Origin: Treponema sp.
Lineage (GTDB): Bacteria; Spirochaetota; Spirochaetia; Treponematales; Breznakiellaceae
Assembly: GCA_031259515.1 (NCBI GenBank)
Contig: JAIRLK010000194.1
Coordinates: 1 to 39,842, forward strand
Direction: 5' to 3'
DNA length: 39,842 bases
The notes under the pieces were generated by a model that worked only from the letters and a program-made list of their open reading frames with translations, had not been told where the DNA came from and did no database searches. A program made the translations under genes and the position numbers. Shown in pieces: positions 21,858 through 29,679 of this stretch (positions within the stretch are counted from its first letter, which is position 1; every line of letters begins with the position of its first letter).

Positions 21858-23384
21858 TTACACGGACGCTTTCGCGCTGTCCGTGGCATACTGCATTATT
21901 AATTCCTGAGAGAACTCGCCTCGTTTCAACTCGGCGGCTATTTTCCCTTTTGACATTACATAGATCCTGTCGCACATCCCCAAGAGTTCCGGCATTTCCG
22001 AAGAGATCATGATGATGCCTTTCCTGCCGTCCTTGACGATTTCGCTCATCAGTTTGTATATTTCATATTTAGCTCCCACATCTATCCCCCGTGTGGGCTC
22101 ATCGAGGATTAACACCGCCGGATCTTTGATAAGCCACTTGGCCACCACAACTTTCTGTTGATTCCCGCCGGAAAGATTTGCCGCAGGAGTTTCTATTGAG
22201 GGAGTTTTGATCTTGAGATTACCGCACTGTTCCTGTATCTCCACCAGTTCCTTATTTTTATGCAGGTATCCGCCGTAAATGTACCGGGCAAGATTCGGAA
22301 GGCCCATGTTTTCCCGAACGCTCCTCATAAGAACAAGGCCGTAACGGCGGCGGTCTTCGGAACACATGGCAATTCCGTTGTTCACGCTGTCGGCAACTTT
22401 TTTTATGGCAGCCTTTTTGTTCCGAACTTTGACGGTTCCCGAATCTATCGGATCCAGCCCTCCGACAGCCCTGGCAACTTCGGTACGCCCGGCGCCAACC
22501 AGCCCGGCAAAGCCGACAATTTCCCCCGCGTGAAGGGTAAAATTAATATCACGAAAAACACCGATCCGGTTCAGGTTTTCTACTCTTAGCAGTTCTTCTC
22601 CGGCGGCGGCTTCAATCTTTGGATAGTCGTTTGACAGTTCCCGGCCCACCATCAAGGAGATAACCTTGTCAATGGTAAGGTTTTTCGCCTCATCGCTTCC
22701 GACCACCCTTCCGTCTCTAAAGATAGTTATTCGGTCGGCAATTTTGAATATCTCGTCCATTTTGTGAGAAATATAGATAATGCTTTTGCCCCGTTTTTTC
22801 AAGTCCAGGACTTTATTCAAAAGGTCATCAGCCTCTTTCTGAGCTATGGAAGAAGTTGGTTCGTCCATAATCAAAATTGAAGAATCTTTATGAATTGCTT
22901 TAAGGATCTCCAGCATCTGAATATCGGCGATGCTCAAATACTTCAGTTTGGTCTGAAGTCCATCAACCATTCTGGGATTATCAATAAGTCCTTCGGCCTG
23001 TAAAAGCTCTTCGGTTTGTTGATAGATATACTTCCAGTTTATCGTACCGAATTTATTCACCGGCAGATTTCCCAGAAAAAGACTCTCCGCCACGGTCATC
23101 TCCGGGACATAGGTACATTCCTGGTAGATCATGGCGATCCCCTGATTCCCAGCGTCCACCGGATTTTGGATATGAACCGGCTTGCCTTCAAGGTAAATGT
23201 CCCCGGAATCCGCTTTATAGAGGCCGTTGATTATCTTCATCAGAGTAGACTTACCCGCGCCATTTTCGCCGCACAAGGCATGGACTTCTCCCCGCCGGGC
23301 CGAAAAGCTGACATTATCCAAGGCTATTACCCCAGGAAAAGCTTTAGTAATGTTCTTTAATTCAAGAAAAACATTTTCCGCCAT
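21858..23384 (-). CDS. Sugar/polyol ABC transporter ATP-binding protein, two-domain (RbsA/MglA type)
   Basis: 508 residues with two fused nucleotide-binding domains. The first has an intact Walker A GENGAGKST (39-47) and Walker B LIMDEPTSS but a weak signature (LSIADIQM). The second has the usual degenerate Walker A (GLVGAGRTEV), an intact signature LSGGNQQKVVVAKWL and Walker B ILDEPTRGIDVGAK. This asymmetry is normal for the CUT2 family. It is the first gene of the operon, unlike the common binding-protein-first order, and lies downstream of the promoter/operator region at 23500-23575. Confidence 0.91.
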   Translation of the reverse strand: MAENVFLELKNITKAFPGVIALDNVSFSARRGEVHALCGENGAGKSTLMKIINGLYKADSGDIYLEGKPVHIQNPVDAGNQGIAMIYQECTYVPEMTVAESLFLGNLPVNKFGTINWKYIYQQTEELLQAEGLIDNPRMVDGLQTKLKYLSIADIQMLEILKAIHKDSSILIMDEPTSSIAQKEADDLLNKVLDLKKRGKSIIYISHKMDEIFKIADRITIFRDGRVVGSDEAKNLTIDKVISLMVGRELSNDYPKIEAAAGEELLRVENLNRIGVFRDINFTLHAGEIVGFAGLVGAGRTEVARAVGGLDPIDSGTVKVRNKKAAIKKVADSVNNGIAMCSEDRRRYGLVLMRSVRENMGLPNLARYIYGGYLHKNKELVEIQEQCGNLKIKTPSIETPAANLSGGNQQKVVVAKWLIKDPAVLILDEPTRGIDVGAKYEIYKLMSEIVKDGRKGIIMISSEMPELLGMCDRIYVMSKGKIAAELKRGEFSQELIMQYATDSAKASV

Positions 23385-23499
23385 ACCGATCCGCCATTAC
23401 AAAAATTCGTACAAAACATTGCCGCCTCCGCAAAGAACCTGTACGGGTTCGCCATTCATTGTGCAATGATTTTACTGTCAGCGCCACGCTTCATAAATC

Positions 23500-23528
23500 A
23501 TTATCTCATGGAAAATTGCGCATGTCAA
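23500..23528 (-). promoter_or_regulatory. Sigma70-type promoter of the ABC/dehydrogenase operon
   Basis: On the minus strand a perfect TTGACA (23528-23523), a 17-bp spacer and GATAAT (23505-23500, 5 of 6). The start site near 23494 leaves a leader of about 110 bases. A TGCGCA operator-like core lies within the spacer, so repressor binding would block polymerase. Confidence 0.75.
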
Positions 23529-23575
23529 CAAAAATTTGCGCAAAAAAGGCAAAAAATTGAAGCCATTTGCGTAAA
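23514..23575. promoter_or_regulatory. Cluster of three LacI-type operator sites
   Basis: Three related sites: a TTGCGCA core (23516-23522) inside the promoter spacer; the perfect palindrome TTTGCGCAAA (23535-23544) just upstream of -35; and TTTGCGTAAA (23566-23575), 9 of 10 positions. Centres are 20 and 31 bp apart, about two and three helical turns. The middle site shares 15 identical bases with the site before the LacI-type gene (16647-16661). Confidence 0.65.
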
Positions 23576-23660
23576 AATTTATCGAAACGAAGAACCAAAG
23601 AGTTTCGGCGAACAGGCCCCAGGAGTTTGCGAGGCTTTGCCCCTAAAAGCCGGATATTTT

Positions 23661-23680
23661 TAGAGCCTGTCGCGCTTCGC
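23661..23680. repeat. Short repeat end (TAGAGCCTGT)
   Basis: TAGAGCCTGTCGCGCTTCGC resembles the ends of the elements at 28571 and 34829 (GAGCCTGTTGCAC) and, like them, is preceded by TAG. The region 23385-23860 (476 bp) between the divergent operons otherwise holds the minus-strand promoter and operators; a possible plus-strand -10 (TATAAT at 23784-23789) has no good -35. Confidence 0.35.
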
Positions 23681-23860
23681 TTATAGATTATAGTATAAAT
23701 ATGCAATTCACGCAAAATTCCGCAGGCGCTCCCGGAAAAACAACAGGTTAAAATTCAACTATACAAAACGTGAATAATAATTGTATAATTATGCAAGTTT
23801 AATACAGCTTCCGGCGTTGGTTCGCGTCCGGGGGTCATTTTTTATAAGCAGGAGTAATGT

Positions 23861-25258
23861 ATGTCGGATTTAGCGGGAAAGAAGAAGTTTGCCATGCCCC
23901 ATGTCTACATTTTACTGGTCGGTATCATCATGATAGTGGCCATTCTGACCTGGGTGCTTCCGGCAGGTGAGTTCGACCGGGCCCAGAACGCCGCGGGCCG
24001 GACGGTAGTGGTACCCGGCACATTTCACACGGTAGAAAAAAGCCCGGTCGGTTTTTTTAAAGCGGTTCAAGCTATCTTCAAAGGCATGGTGGACGCCGCC
24101 GATATTGTGTTTTTTATCTTTATCTCTTTTGCTTCTATTAATCTGCTGTTGTCCTCCGGCGCCATTCAGGGACTTGTTTCGGGGCTCTTGAAAGTTCTCA
24201 GAGGCAAAGCCCGGGCCGCGATGATCCCTATCTTCCTTATCATCTTCGGTCTCGCGTCGTCTACTATCGGCATGTTCGAGGAATCCCTGCCTTTCATTCC
24301 CATCTTCGTGGGTATTGCTATAGCTATGGGTTACGACGCCCTGATAGGCATCGGCATTGTCGCCCTGGGGGTTGGCATGGGCTATTCGGGGGCCGCCATG
24401 AATCCCTTTACCGTCGGAGTCGCCCAAGGCATAGCGGAACTTCCCTACCTTTCCGGCGCGTGGTTCAGGATTATTACTCATGTCGGAATGATCATCGTGG
24501 CATCTATATACATGGTCCGATACGCACTGATGATTCAGAAGGATCCTTCAAAGAGCCTGGTAAGGGGAGAAGACTTTAGCAAATTCGCCATGGACGAAAA
24601 GTCCCTTGCCCAATACTCCTTCGGTATACGCCAAAAACTGGTCCTGGTGGTTTTCTTCGCGACCCTGGCGATCTTCGTCATTGGCGTCAAGGTATGGGGC
24701 TGGTACTTTGGGGAGATCGCCTCGGCCTTCCTGCTCATGTCTATGGTAGTCGCCGTCATCATGGGGTGGACCCCCAACGAATTTATCCGCAAGATCATTG
24801 TGGGCCTTCAGGACATTACCGTTGCCTGCCTTATGGTTGGTATAGCCAGAGGCATACGGGTTGTGCTTACTGAAGGCCATATCATTGATACGGTGGTGTA
24901 CGGTATGTCGACGCCCCTTTCCCATCTGCCCAAGTGGGTGGCGGGGGAATTGATGCTGGTGTTCCAAACCATGCTCAACTTCCTTATTCCCTCGGGGTCA
25001 GGGCAGGCCGCTACGGTTATGCCGATTATGGCGCCCCTGGCGGATATTTTAGGCGTCAGCCGTCAGGTTGCGGTGCTGGCCTTTCAGTTCGGCGACGGGC
25101 TTTCCAACATCCTGTGGCCTACCGCCTTTGCGGTGGTTATGGCCGGCATAGGCGGCGTCAAGATAACCAGTTGGTGGAAGTGGCTCGTACCCCTGTTCCT
25201 CTGGCTCATCCTAATCCAGGCTGTCTTCATCGCGGTGGCGATAGGGATTGGCTATTAA
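23861..25258 (+). CDS. YfcC-family membrane carrier (amino-acid/carboxylate transporter)
   Basis: 465 residues with about 11 hydrophobic segments. Family-typical segments: the start VYILLVGIIMIVAILTWVLPAGEFDR, then MFEESLPFIPIFVGIAIAMGYDALIG, GYSGAAMNPFTVGVAQGIAELP and FLIPSGSGQAATVMPIMAPLADI. This is the YfcC group, often annotated as C4-dicarboxylate or basic amino-acid/antiporter-like carriers; substrates are mostly unproven. AGGAG six bases before the ATG supports the start. The amidohydrolase gene begins directly at the base after this gene's stop codon, so the carrier probably imports that enzyme's substrate. Confidence 0.85.
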   Translation: MSDLAGKKKFAMPHVYILLVGIIMIVAILTWVLPAGEFDRAQNAAGRTVVVPGTFHTVEKSPVGFFKAVQAIFKGMVDAADIVFFIFISFASINLLLSSGAIQGLVSGLLKVLRGKARAAMIPIFLIIFGLASSTIGMFEESLPFIPIFVGIAIAMGYDALIGIGIVALGVGMGYSGAAMNPFTVGVAQGIAELPYLSGAWFRIITHVGMIIVASIYMVRYALMIQKDPSKSLVRGEDFSKFAMDEKSLAQYSFGIRQKLVLVVFFATLAIFVIGVKVWGWYFGEIASAFLLMSMVVAVIMGWTPNEFIRKIIVGLQDITVACLMVGIARGIRVVLTEGHIIDTVVYGMSTPLSHLPKWVAGELMLVFQTMLNFLIPSGSGQAATVMPIMAPLADILGVSRQVAVLAFQFGDGLSNILWPTAFAVVMAGIGGVKITSWWKWLVPLFLWLILIQAVFIAVAIGIGY

Positions 25259-26614
25259 GTGGAATTCGATCTGGTAATATCGGGGGCCCGGATCATGGAC
25301 CCCGAGTCCGGACGGGATGAGACAGGTAACCTCGGCGTCAGGGCGGGCGGTATTGCCGCCGTAAGCCGGGAGCCCCTCAAGGCCGCCGAAGAAATCGACG
25401 GCCGGGGGCTGGTCCTTGCGCCGGGTTTTATCGACCCCCATATCCACGAGGAGTCCGTTGAAGGGGAGAAACCGGGGGAATTCCGTTTTCCCCGGCAGGC
25501 GGCCGCCTGCGCCCTGGCGGCCGGCAATACGACTATCCTGGGCGGTAACTGCGGGGAAAGCAATTACCCGGTAGGCAAGTATCTTATCCGTCTTGAAAAA
25601 GAGGCCCTCTCTATAAATTGCTTTACCCTGGTTGGCAGTACCGTTTTGCGGAGGACACTCGGCATCGGGGACTACGACGCGGCGTCGCCGGCCCAAATCG
25701 CCCGGATGAAGGACATGGCCCTGGAAGCTATGGACGAGGGCGCGCTGGGGGTATCTTTTGGGCTGCAATACTGTCCCGGAACGGGTTTTGCGGAAGTCCT
25801 GGCCCTCTGCGAGGCGGTCAGGGAAAGGGGCGCGTTTTTTGCCGTACACATGCGGTACGATACGCCTCCCCGGGCGGTTGAAACCGTGGAGGAGGTGATC
25901 GCCGCCGCCCGTGTTACCGGCGCGGCCCTCCAAATATCCCACTACGCCGCCAATGTTTATGGTGTCTCAGACCATGGAAACAACCTGGAAATTACCTCCC
26001 GGCTTATCGAGAATTCGGGAGCCGATATAGGCGCCGATATGTACCCCTATGATACCTGGGCCACCTGTATCCGGTCCGCAGTTTTTGACCAGGGGTTTGA
26101 GGACTTCAACTTCGGCGTCAGGGACCTGGAAATCATTTCCGGCCCTTTGGCAGGCCGGTACTGCACGCCGGAGCTTTTCGAAGAGCTGCGCCATGCCTCG
26201 ACCGATACCAACGTGGCCTGCCATAACGCCATTCCCATAAAGGACCTTGAAACGGTTTACCGCCTCCCCTTTGTCTGCCTGGGAAGCGACGCCATCATGT
26301 CCATAGGATCCGGCGGGGTAAAGAAAGGCCATCCCCGTGCCGCCGGCAGTTCCGCCCGGTTTCTGAGGGAATTCGTCAGGGAGAAGCGGCTCCTTTCCTT
26401 GATGGACGGGCTGCGGAAGCTTACCCTCCTGCCGGCAACCCGCCTGGGCCTTGGGAAAAAAGGCCGCATCCGGGAAGGATGCGACGCCGACCTGTGCCTC
26501 TTTGATCCCGAAACTATAACCGACAATGCCGGTTATGGAATTGAAACTTGTGCGCTGCCGCCCTCCGGCATAAAAGCCGTAATTTGCGGCGGACGGGTGG
26601 CTTACATCCGGTAA
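25259..26614 (+). CDS. N-acyl-D-amino-acid deacylase-like amidohydrolase
   Basis: 451 residues of the amidohydrolase superfamily, D-aminoacylase group. Metal-site features: H61-x-H63 in FIDPHIHEES, the group-specific Cys98 in GGNCGES, HMRYD near residue 200, HYAANVYG, and a late Asp in LGSDAIMS. The conserved EGALGVSFGLQYCPG block is typical of N-acyl-D-amino-acid deacylases, which release a D-amino acid and a fatty or acetic acid. GTG start immediately after the carrier's stop (TAAGTG), so coupled translation is likely. The usual HTHDD after the first ligands is HIHEES here, so acyl or amino-acid preference may differ; dihydroorotase- or hydantoinase-like activity is a less likely alternative. 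Confidence 0.8.
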   Translation: MEFDLVISGARIMDPESGRDETGNLGVRAGGIAAVSREPLKAAEEIDGRGLVLAPGFIDPHIHEESVEGEKPGEFRFPRQAAACALAAGNTTILGGNCGESNYPVGKYLIRLEKEALSINCFTLVGSTVLRRTLGIGDYDAASPAQIARMKDMALEAMDEGALGVSFGLQYCPGTGFAEVLALCEAVRERGAFFAVHMRYDTPPRAVETVEEVIAAARVTGAALQISHYAANVYGVSDHGNNLEITSRLIENSGADIGADMYPYDTWATCIRSAVFDQGFEDFNFGVRDLEIISGPLAGRYCTPELFEELRHASTDTNVACHNAIPIKDLETVYRLPFVCLGSDAIMSIGSGGVKKGHPRAAGSSARFLREFVREKRLLSLMDGLRKLTLLPATRLGLGKKGRIREGCDADLCLFDPETITDNAGYGIETCALPPSGIKAVICGGRVAYIR

Positions 26615-26627
26615 GGATCGGTGGTAT

Positions 26628-27452
26628 ATGGAAATCGTCGTCGCCGATCCGGCGAAAAACATCACGGTCTTTGTGCTTGGCGAAGCGGAGGATAGTGAAA
26701 AACGGGCTGAAACCGCCCGCTCCCTTTTGGCGGACCCCCGGTTCAAGGCGGAACAGGTGGGTTTTGTCCTGCCTCCCGTGCCAGGAAACGCGGGCCGCCG
26801 CCTTTGGCGTCTTGAAATGATGGGCGGTGAATTCTGCGGCAACGCCGCCCGGAGTTTCGGCCTTTTTATTGCCCGGGAAACAGGAAGCCGGGGCCGCGTT
26901 CCGGTTCCCATCGAAATTTCCGGCGTGGATACCCCTTTGATCGTTACCGTTGATACGGAGGCGGGTAGGGCGGAAGTCGAAATTCCCAAACCCCTTGCCA
27001 TAGACCGGGTCGAGGCGGGCGGCCCGGAGAGCTTTCCCCTCGTCATCTTTGACGGCATTGTTCACGCCATTGCCCCAGATATCAGCCCCGAAGAAACGGC
27101 GTTTCGCCGTATACAAACCGCGGTTGAAAAGCGTTGCCGGGATCTGGCCGGCACAAAACTGAGGAGCCATCCCGCCGCTATAGGGGTGATGTTCTTCGAT
27201 ACGGCAAGCCGCTTCATGACGCCGGCGGTGTACGTTGCCGCCACGGACTCCCTGGTTTTTGAGTCAAGCTGCGGTTCCGGGTCCGCCGCTCTCGCTGCCT
27301 GGGAAACTCGCAGCGCCGCCGACGGCGAACGCCGCCTGGAGGTGAGGCAACCCGGCGGCATTATCGAAGCCGGGATTTGCAGGAAGAACGGGGAGATTTC
27401 CCACATCGCTATCGGGGGACCGGTGAGGTTGAGCGGGAAAATAACGGTATAA
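26628..27452 (+). CDS. DapF-like amino-acid racemase/epimerase
   Basis: 274 residues of the diaminopimelate-epimerase fold. The two catalytic cysteines of this PLP-free racemase family are both present: Cys70 in GGEFCGNAARSFG and Cys215 in ESSCGSGSAALAAW, one from each half of the duplicated fold. The flanking sequence departs from true DapF: the usual NxFxxID-type start is missing. This places it with DapF-like racemases of other amino acids such as the histidine racemases (CntK-type); that assignment is from family knowledge. It sits 13 bp after the D-aminoacylase-like gene, so a role in turning the freed D-amino acid into the L form is the simplest inference. Confidence 0.78.
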   Translation: MEIVVADPAKNITVFVLGEAEDSEKRAETARSLLADPRFKAEQVGFVLPPVPGNAGRRLWRLEMMGGEFCGNAARSFGLFIARETGSRGRVPVPIEISGVDTPLIVTVDTEAGRAEVEIPKPLAIDRVEAGGPESFPLVIFDGIVHAIAPDISPEETAFRRIQTAVEKRCRDLAGTKLRSHPAAIGVMFFDTASRFMTPAVYVAATDSLVFESSCGSGSAALAAWETRSAADGERRLEVRQPGGIIEAGICRKNGEISHIAIGGPVRLSGKITV

Positions 27453-27489
27453 CCGGGAATCCTGCCGGGGCCTTTAGCCTATTTCCCGG
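27453..27489. terminator. Inverted repeat between converging racemase and EamA genes
   Basis: CCGGGAA (27453-27459) and TTCCCGG (27483-27489) can pair across the short gap and the end of the EamA gene. The loop is long (23 bases) and contains a CCGGGG/GGCC region. Possible shared terminator; low confidence. Confidence 0.3.
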
Positions 27490-28382
27490 CGCTTTCCTAT
27501 TATTGAAGAAGCCGCCACCGCCGCTACGATGACGCTGCCTCCCGCAATGGCCGAGGCTGCGGGCGTCTCCCCGGTAACCAGGAGTACCCACACCGGGTTC
27601 AGGACAGGCTCTATCATGGCGGTGAGCATGGCCTGAATGGCGGGAACCCGTTTTATGCCGTAGGCAAAGAGCAGGGAAGCCAAGCCAATCTGGAAGACGC
27701 CCATAAACGCGACGGCCAGGAGGGCGTCGGAGTTCACGGACGGAGGATAGAAAAAGAAGAAAGGAACGCTGAACGCGGCGGTAAAGATATGGGCGAGGAG
27801 CATGGCGTCTGCGGGATCCCCGTCTTTCATCATACGCAAAAAGACGGAATTGAGTCCAAAACAGATGCCGGATAAGACGGCGATACCGTCCCCCAGGAGG
27901 CTGCGGGGCAAAACGCCGCCCCTAAGGCCGTCTGCCAGCGCCAAACTGTCTTTGAAGAAGAGGGCCATCCCCCCCATGACCAGAACCAAGGCGCCCCAGT
28001 GTTCCCATTGGGGCTTCTCGTGGATCAGCAGCCAGCCGAACATGGCCGCCCAGATCGGAGCGCCGTACTGGAGCAGGATGGCGTTTGCCGGCGCGGTAAG
28101 CTTATTGGCGATCACGAAGAGGAGCATAGTGGCGGCGTAGGCGCACCCCCCGGCGAAGATAGAGAGCGGCGGGGCCTTGGCCGTAACCTTGCGGGGCTTG
28201 AGGAATTTAACGGCCGCCAAAACCAGGGCGGCCAGAGAACTCCGCGCTCCGGCAATCAGAATGGGAGGCCAGTCCAGCAGCTTGATACATAGGCCGCTGG
28301 TACTCCAAAGGATGGCGCATAAAAAAATCGCCCCCTGGCCCAGATGCCGGGAGCTTTTATCAATATTGGGGAAATGCCTCAT
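27474..28382 (-). CDS. EamA/DMT-family transporter
   Basis: 302 residues with ten predicted membrane helices in two EamA repeats (first GAIFLCAILWSTSGLCIKLL, second GDGIAVLSGICFGLNSVFLRMM). PANAILLQYGAPIWAAMFGWLLIHEKP and AMLTAMIEPVLNPVWVLLVTGETP are the repeated end-of-domain motifs. Family members export amino acids or other metabolites. It converges on the racemase gene, so a link with amino-acid metabolism is possible but not shown. The promoter at 28392-28420 places the start site almost on the ATG, and there is no ribosome site, so the message may be leaderless. Confidence 0.85.
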   Translation of the reverse strand: MRHFPNIDKSSRHLGQGAIFLCAILWSTSGLCIKLLDWPPILIAGARSSLAALVLAAVKFLKPRKVTAKAPPLSIFAGGCAYAATMLLFVIANKLTAPANAILLQYGAPIWAAMFGWLLIHEKPQWEHWGALVLVMGGMALFFKDSLALADGLRGGVLPRSLLGDGIAVLSGICFGLNSVFLRMMKDGDPADAMLLAHIFTAAFSVPFFFFYPPSVNSDALLAVAFMGVFQIGLASLLFAYGIKRVPAIQAMLTAMIEPVLNPVWVLLVTGETPAASAIAGGSVIVAAVAASSIIGKRREIG

Positions 28383-28391
28383 AAGAGTAGT

Positions 28392-28420
28392 ATCATAGCT
28401 TCATTTTAATCCCTGGGCAA
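28392..28420 (-). promoter_or_regulatory. Sigma70-type promoter of the EamA gene
   Basis: On the minus strand TTGCCC (28420-28415), a 17-bp spacer and TATGAT (28397-28392). The -10 box ends nine bases before the ATG, leaving little or no 5' leader. Confidence 0.5.
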
Positions 28421-28423
28421 TAT

Positions 28424-28515
28424 GAAATCTTCGAGGGGTGGGGGGACAAGTCCCCTGGAACCAGAGCGCCGCAGGGCGTAGGGGTCGGACTTGCGGAACA
28501 AGTCCGCGGCCTCCC
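28424..28515 (-). repeat. Dispersed GC-rich intergenic repeat, copy A
   Basis: Read on the minus strand this matches copy B (37115-37243): CGCGGACTTGTTCCGCAAGTCCG against CGCAGACTTGCTCCGCACGTCCG, and CCAGGGGACTTGTCC in both, followed by CCC-ACCC-TC-GAA. Copy B has extra bases in the middle (GGACAAAGT...ACTTTGTCC hairpin). Both lie between genes and contain several inverted repeats (GGGGA-CAAG-TCCCC here). Confidence 0.6.
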
Positions 28516-28530
28516 TTCCTTCGTTTCGGC

Positions 28531-28557
28531 TAATTTTTTTGTTTTTGACGCCGATAA
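28531..28557 (+). promoter_or_regulatory. Sigma28 (FliA)-type promoter for flgFGJ
   Basis: TAAT (28531-28534), a 15-bp spacer and GCCGATAA (28550-28557). GCCGATAA is the exact sigma28 -10 consensus and TAAT differs from the TAAA -35 by one base, at the correct spacing. The start site would be near 28564, giving a leader of about 230 bases that contains the element at 28571-28777. Confidence 0.65.
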
Positions 28558-28570
28558 TAAAGAAATCCTC

Positions 28571-28777
28571 GGAGCCTGTTGCACAGGTGGATTTTTACGG
28601 TACTTTTGCTCAGGACTAGCAGTTTGTTGCGCTTCGCGCATAAAATCCTGAAAAATCACCGGTTAGGCGATTTTTACCCTGCAAACTGCCATCGAACCAA
28701 AGGTTCGCAGGAGACCGATAATCGTGGTTTTTGCGGTGTTTTGTGTTGCAAAAACCAACAAGTGCAACAGGTTCCTA
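28571..28777. mobile_element. MITE-like element with terminal inverted repeats in the flgF leader
   Basis: About 207 bp bounded by GGAGCCTGTTGCAC and GTGCAACAGGTTCC (13 of 14 matches as inverted repeats). It has no open reading frame of note but several stems: AAAAATC/GATTTTT (28650-28675), CGAACC-AAA-GGTTCG (near 28694-28708), and GCGCTTCGCGC. The 3' half, read on the minus strand, resembles 34760-34829 for about 60 bases (CCTGTTGCACTTGT-G, then GATTA-CGG). The ends recall IS5- or IS1182-like termini. The flgF ribosome site lies 9 bases beyond it. Confidence 0.5.
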
Positions 28778-28796
28778 GGCGATTCCGGAGGTTCAA

Positions 28797-29648
28797 TTGA
28801 TCAGGGGATGGTATACGGGCGCCAGCGGCATGAGGGCCCAGCAGTGGCGGCTTGACGCGGTGGCGAATAACCTCGCAAATGCGGATGTAACCGCGTATAA
28901 AAAGGACGTTACCCTTCACAAAGCCTTTCCGGAACTTCTTATGCGCAGGATGAGCGACGACGGCGTGTACCGGCATCCTTTTGGTTCAGGGGACGAAGCG
29001 CCCGTCATCGGAAAGCTGGGGACCGGGGTAGAGGTGAATGAACTCTTTACGATATTTGAGCAGGGCGCTCTTAAGGAAACTCAAAGTGATTTTGACGTTG
29101 CCCTGGACGGTAAGGGTTTTTTCGCCGTGGCGACCCCCTGGGGAGAACGGTATACCCGGAACGGCTCGTTTCTGTTAGGGAAAGAAGGTTACCTGGAAAC
29201 CAAAGAAGGCTATCCCGTGCTGGGGGAAAACGGCCCGCTCCGGGTCCAGGCCAACAATTTTCAGGTTGACAAGGACGGACGGGTCTGGATTAACGCCGAA
29301 TATGCCGATGATCCCGCAGGTATGGTTTCCCGGGAAAACAACGCCTGGGGAGAGACGGTACTCCTGGATACTCTGAAGATCGTGGATTTCGACCTGGACC
29401 GGTACCTTCAAAAGCAGGGATCCAGCCTTTACCGGGCTACTGATACTTCAGGGGAAGGACAGGTCCTGGAAGGGGAGGCCCGGCCGCGGGTAATACAGGG
29501 TTTTATTGAGGCCGCCAACGTGGATCCGGTGGTAGAAATGGTCCAGATGATCGAAGTGAACCGGGCTTACGAGGCCAACCAAAAAGTGATACAAACCGGC
29601 GATGCCATGCTTGGGGTTCTCCTCAACCAGGTGTCCCGGTTCGCGTGA
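28797..29648 (+). CDS. flgF: Flagellar basal-body rod protein FlgF
   Basis: 283 residues of the flagellar rod/hook family. N-terminal IRGWYTGASGMRAQQWRLDAVANNLANADVTAYKK is the Flg_bb_rod motif, the middle has FFAVATPWGERYTRNGSF (family F-x-V--G-YTR-G-F), and the C-terminus IEAANVDPVVEMVQMIEVNRAYEANQKVIQTGD is the conserved C-terminal helix. In spirochaetes the paired rod genes are often called flgG-1/flgG-2 or flgF/flgG. TTG is used as start codon: GGAGG (28787-28791) lies 5 bases before it, and no ATG fits. flgG follows after 31 bp. Confidence 0.92.
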   Translation: MIRGWYTGASGMRAQQWRLDAVANNLANADVTAYKKDVTLHKAFPELLMRRMSDDGVYRHPFGSGDEAPVIGKLGTGVEVNELFTIFEQGALKETQSDFDVALDGKGFFAVATPWGERYTRNGSFLLGKEGYLETKEGYPVLGENGPLRVQANNFQVDKDGRVWINAEYADDPAGMVSRENNAWGETVLLDTLKIVDFDLDRYLQKQGSSLYRATDTSGEGQVLEGEARPRVIQGFIEAANVDPVVEMVQMIEVNRAYEANQKVIQTGDAMLGVLLNQVSRFA

Positions 29649-29679
29649 GTTTGCGGCCGGCAAACTGAGGGAGTAATGA

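Noticed and set aside
25967..27058. 363-codon minus-strand frame across the amidohydrolase and racemase genes
   Set aside because: Antisense shadow; both plus-strand genes show catalytic motifs and tight operon spacing.
28571..28777. Riboswitch or tRNA-like interpretation of the structured leader
   Set aside because: The terminal inverted repeats and a related copy elsewhere point to a mobile repeat; I saw no known riboswitch core or cloverleaf.
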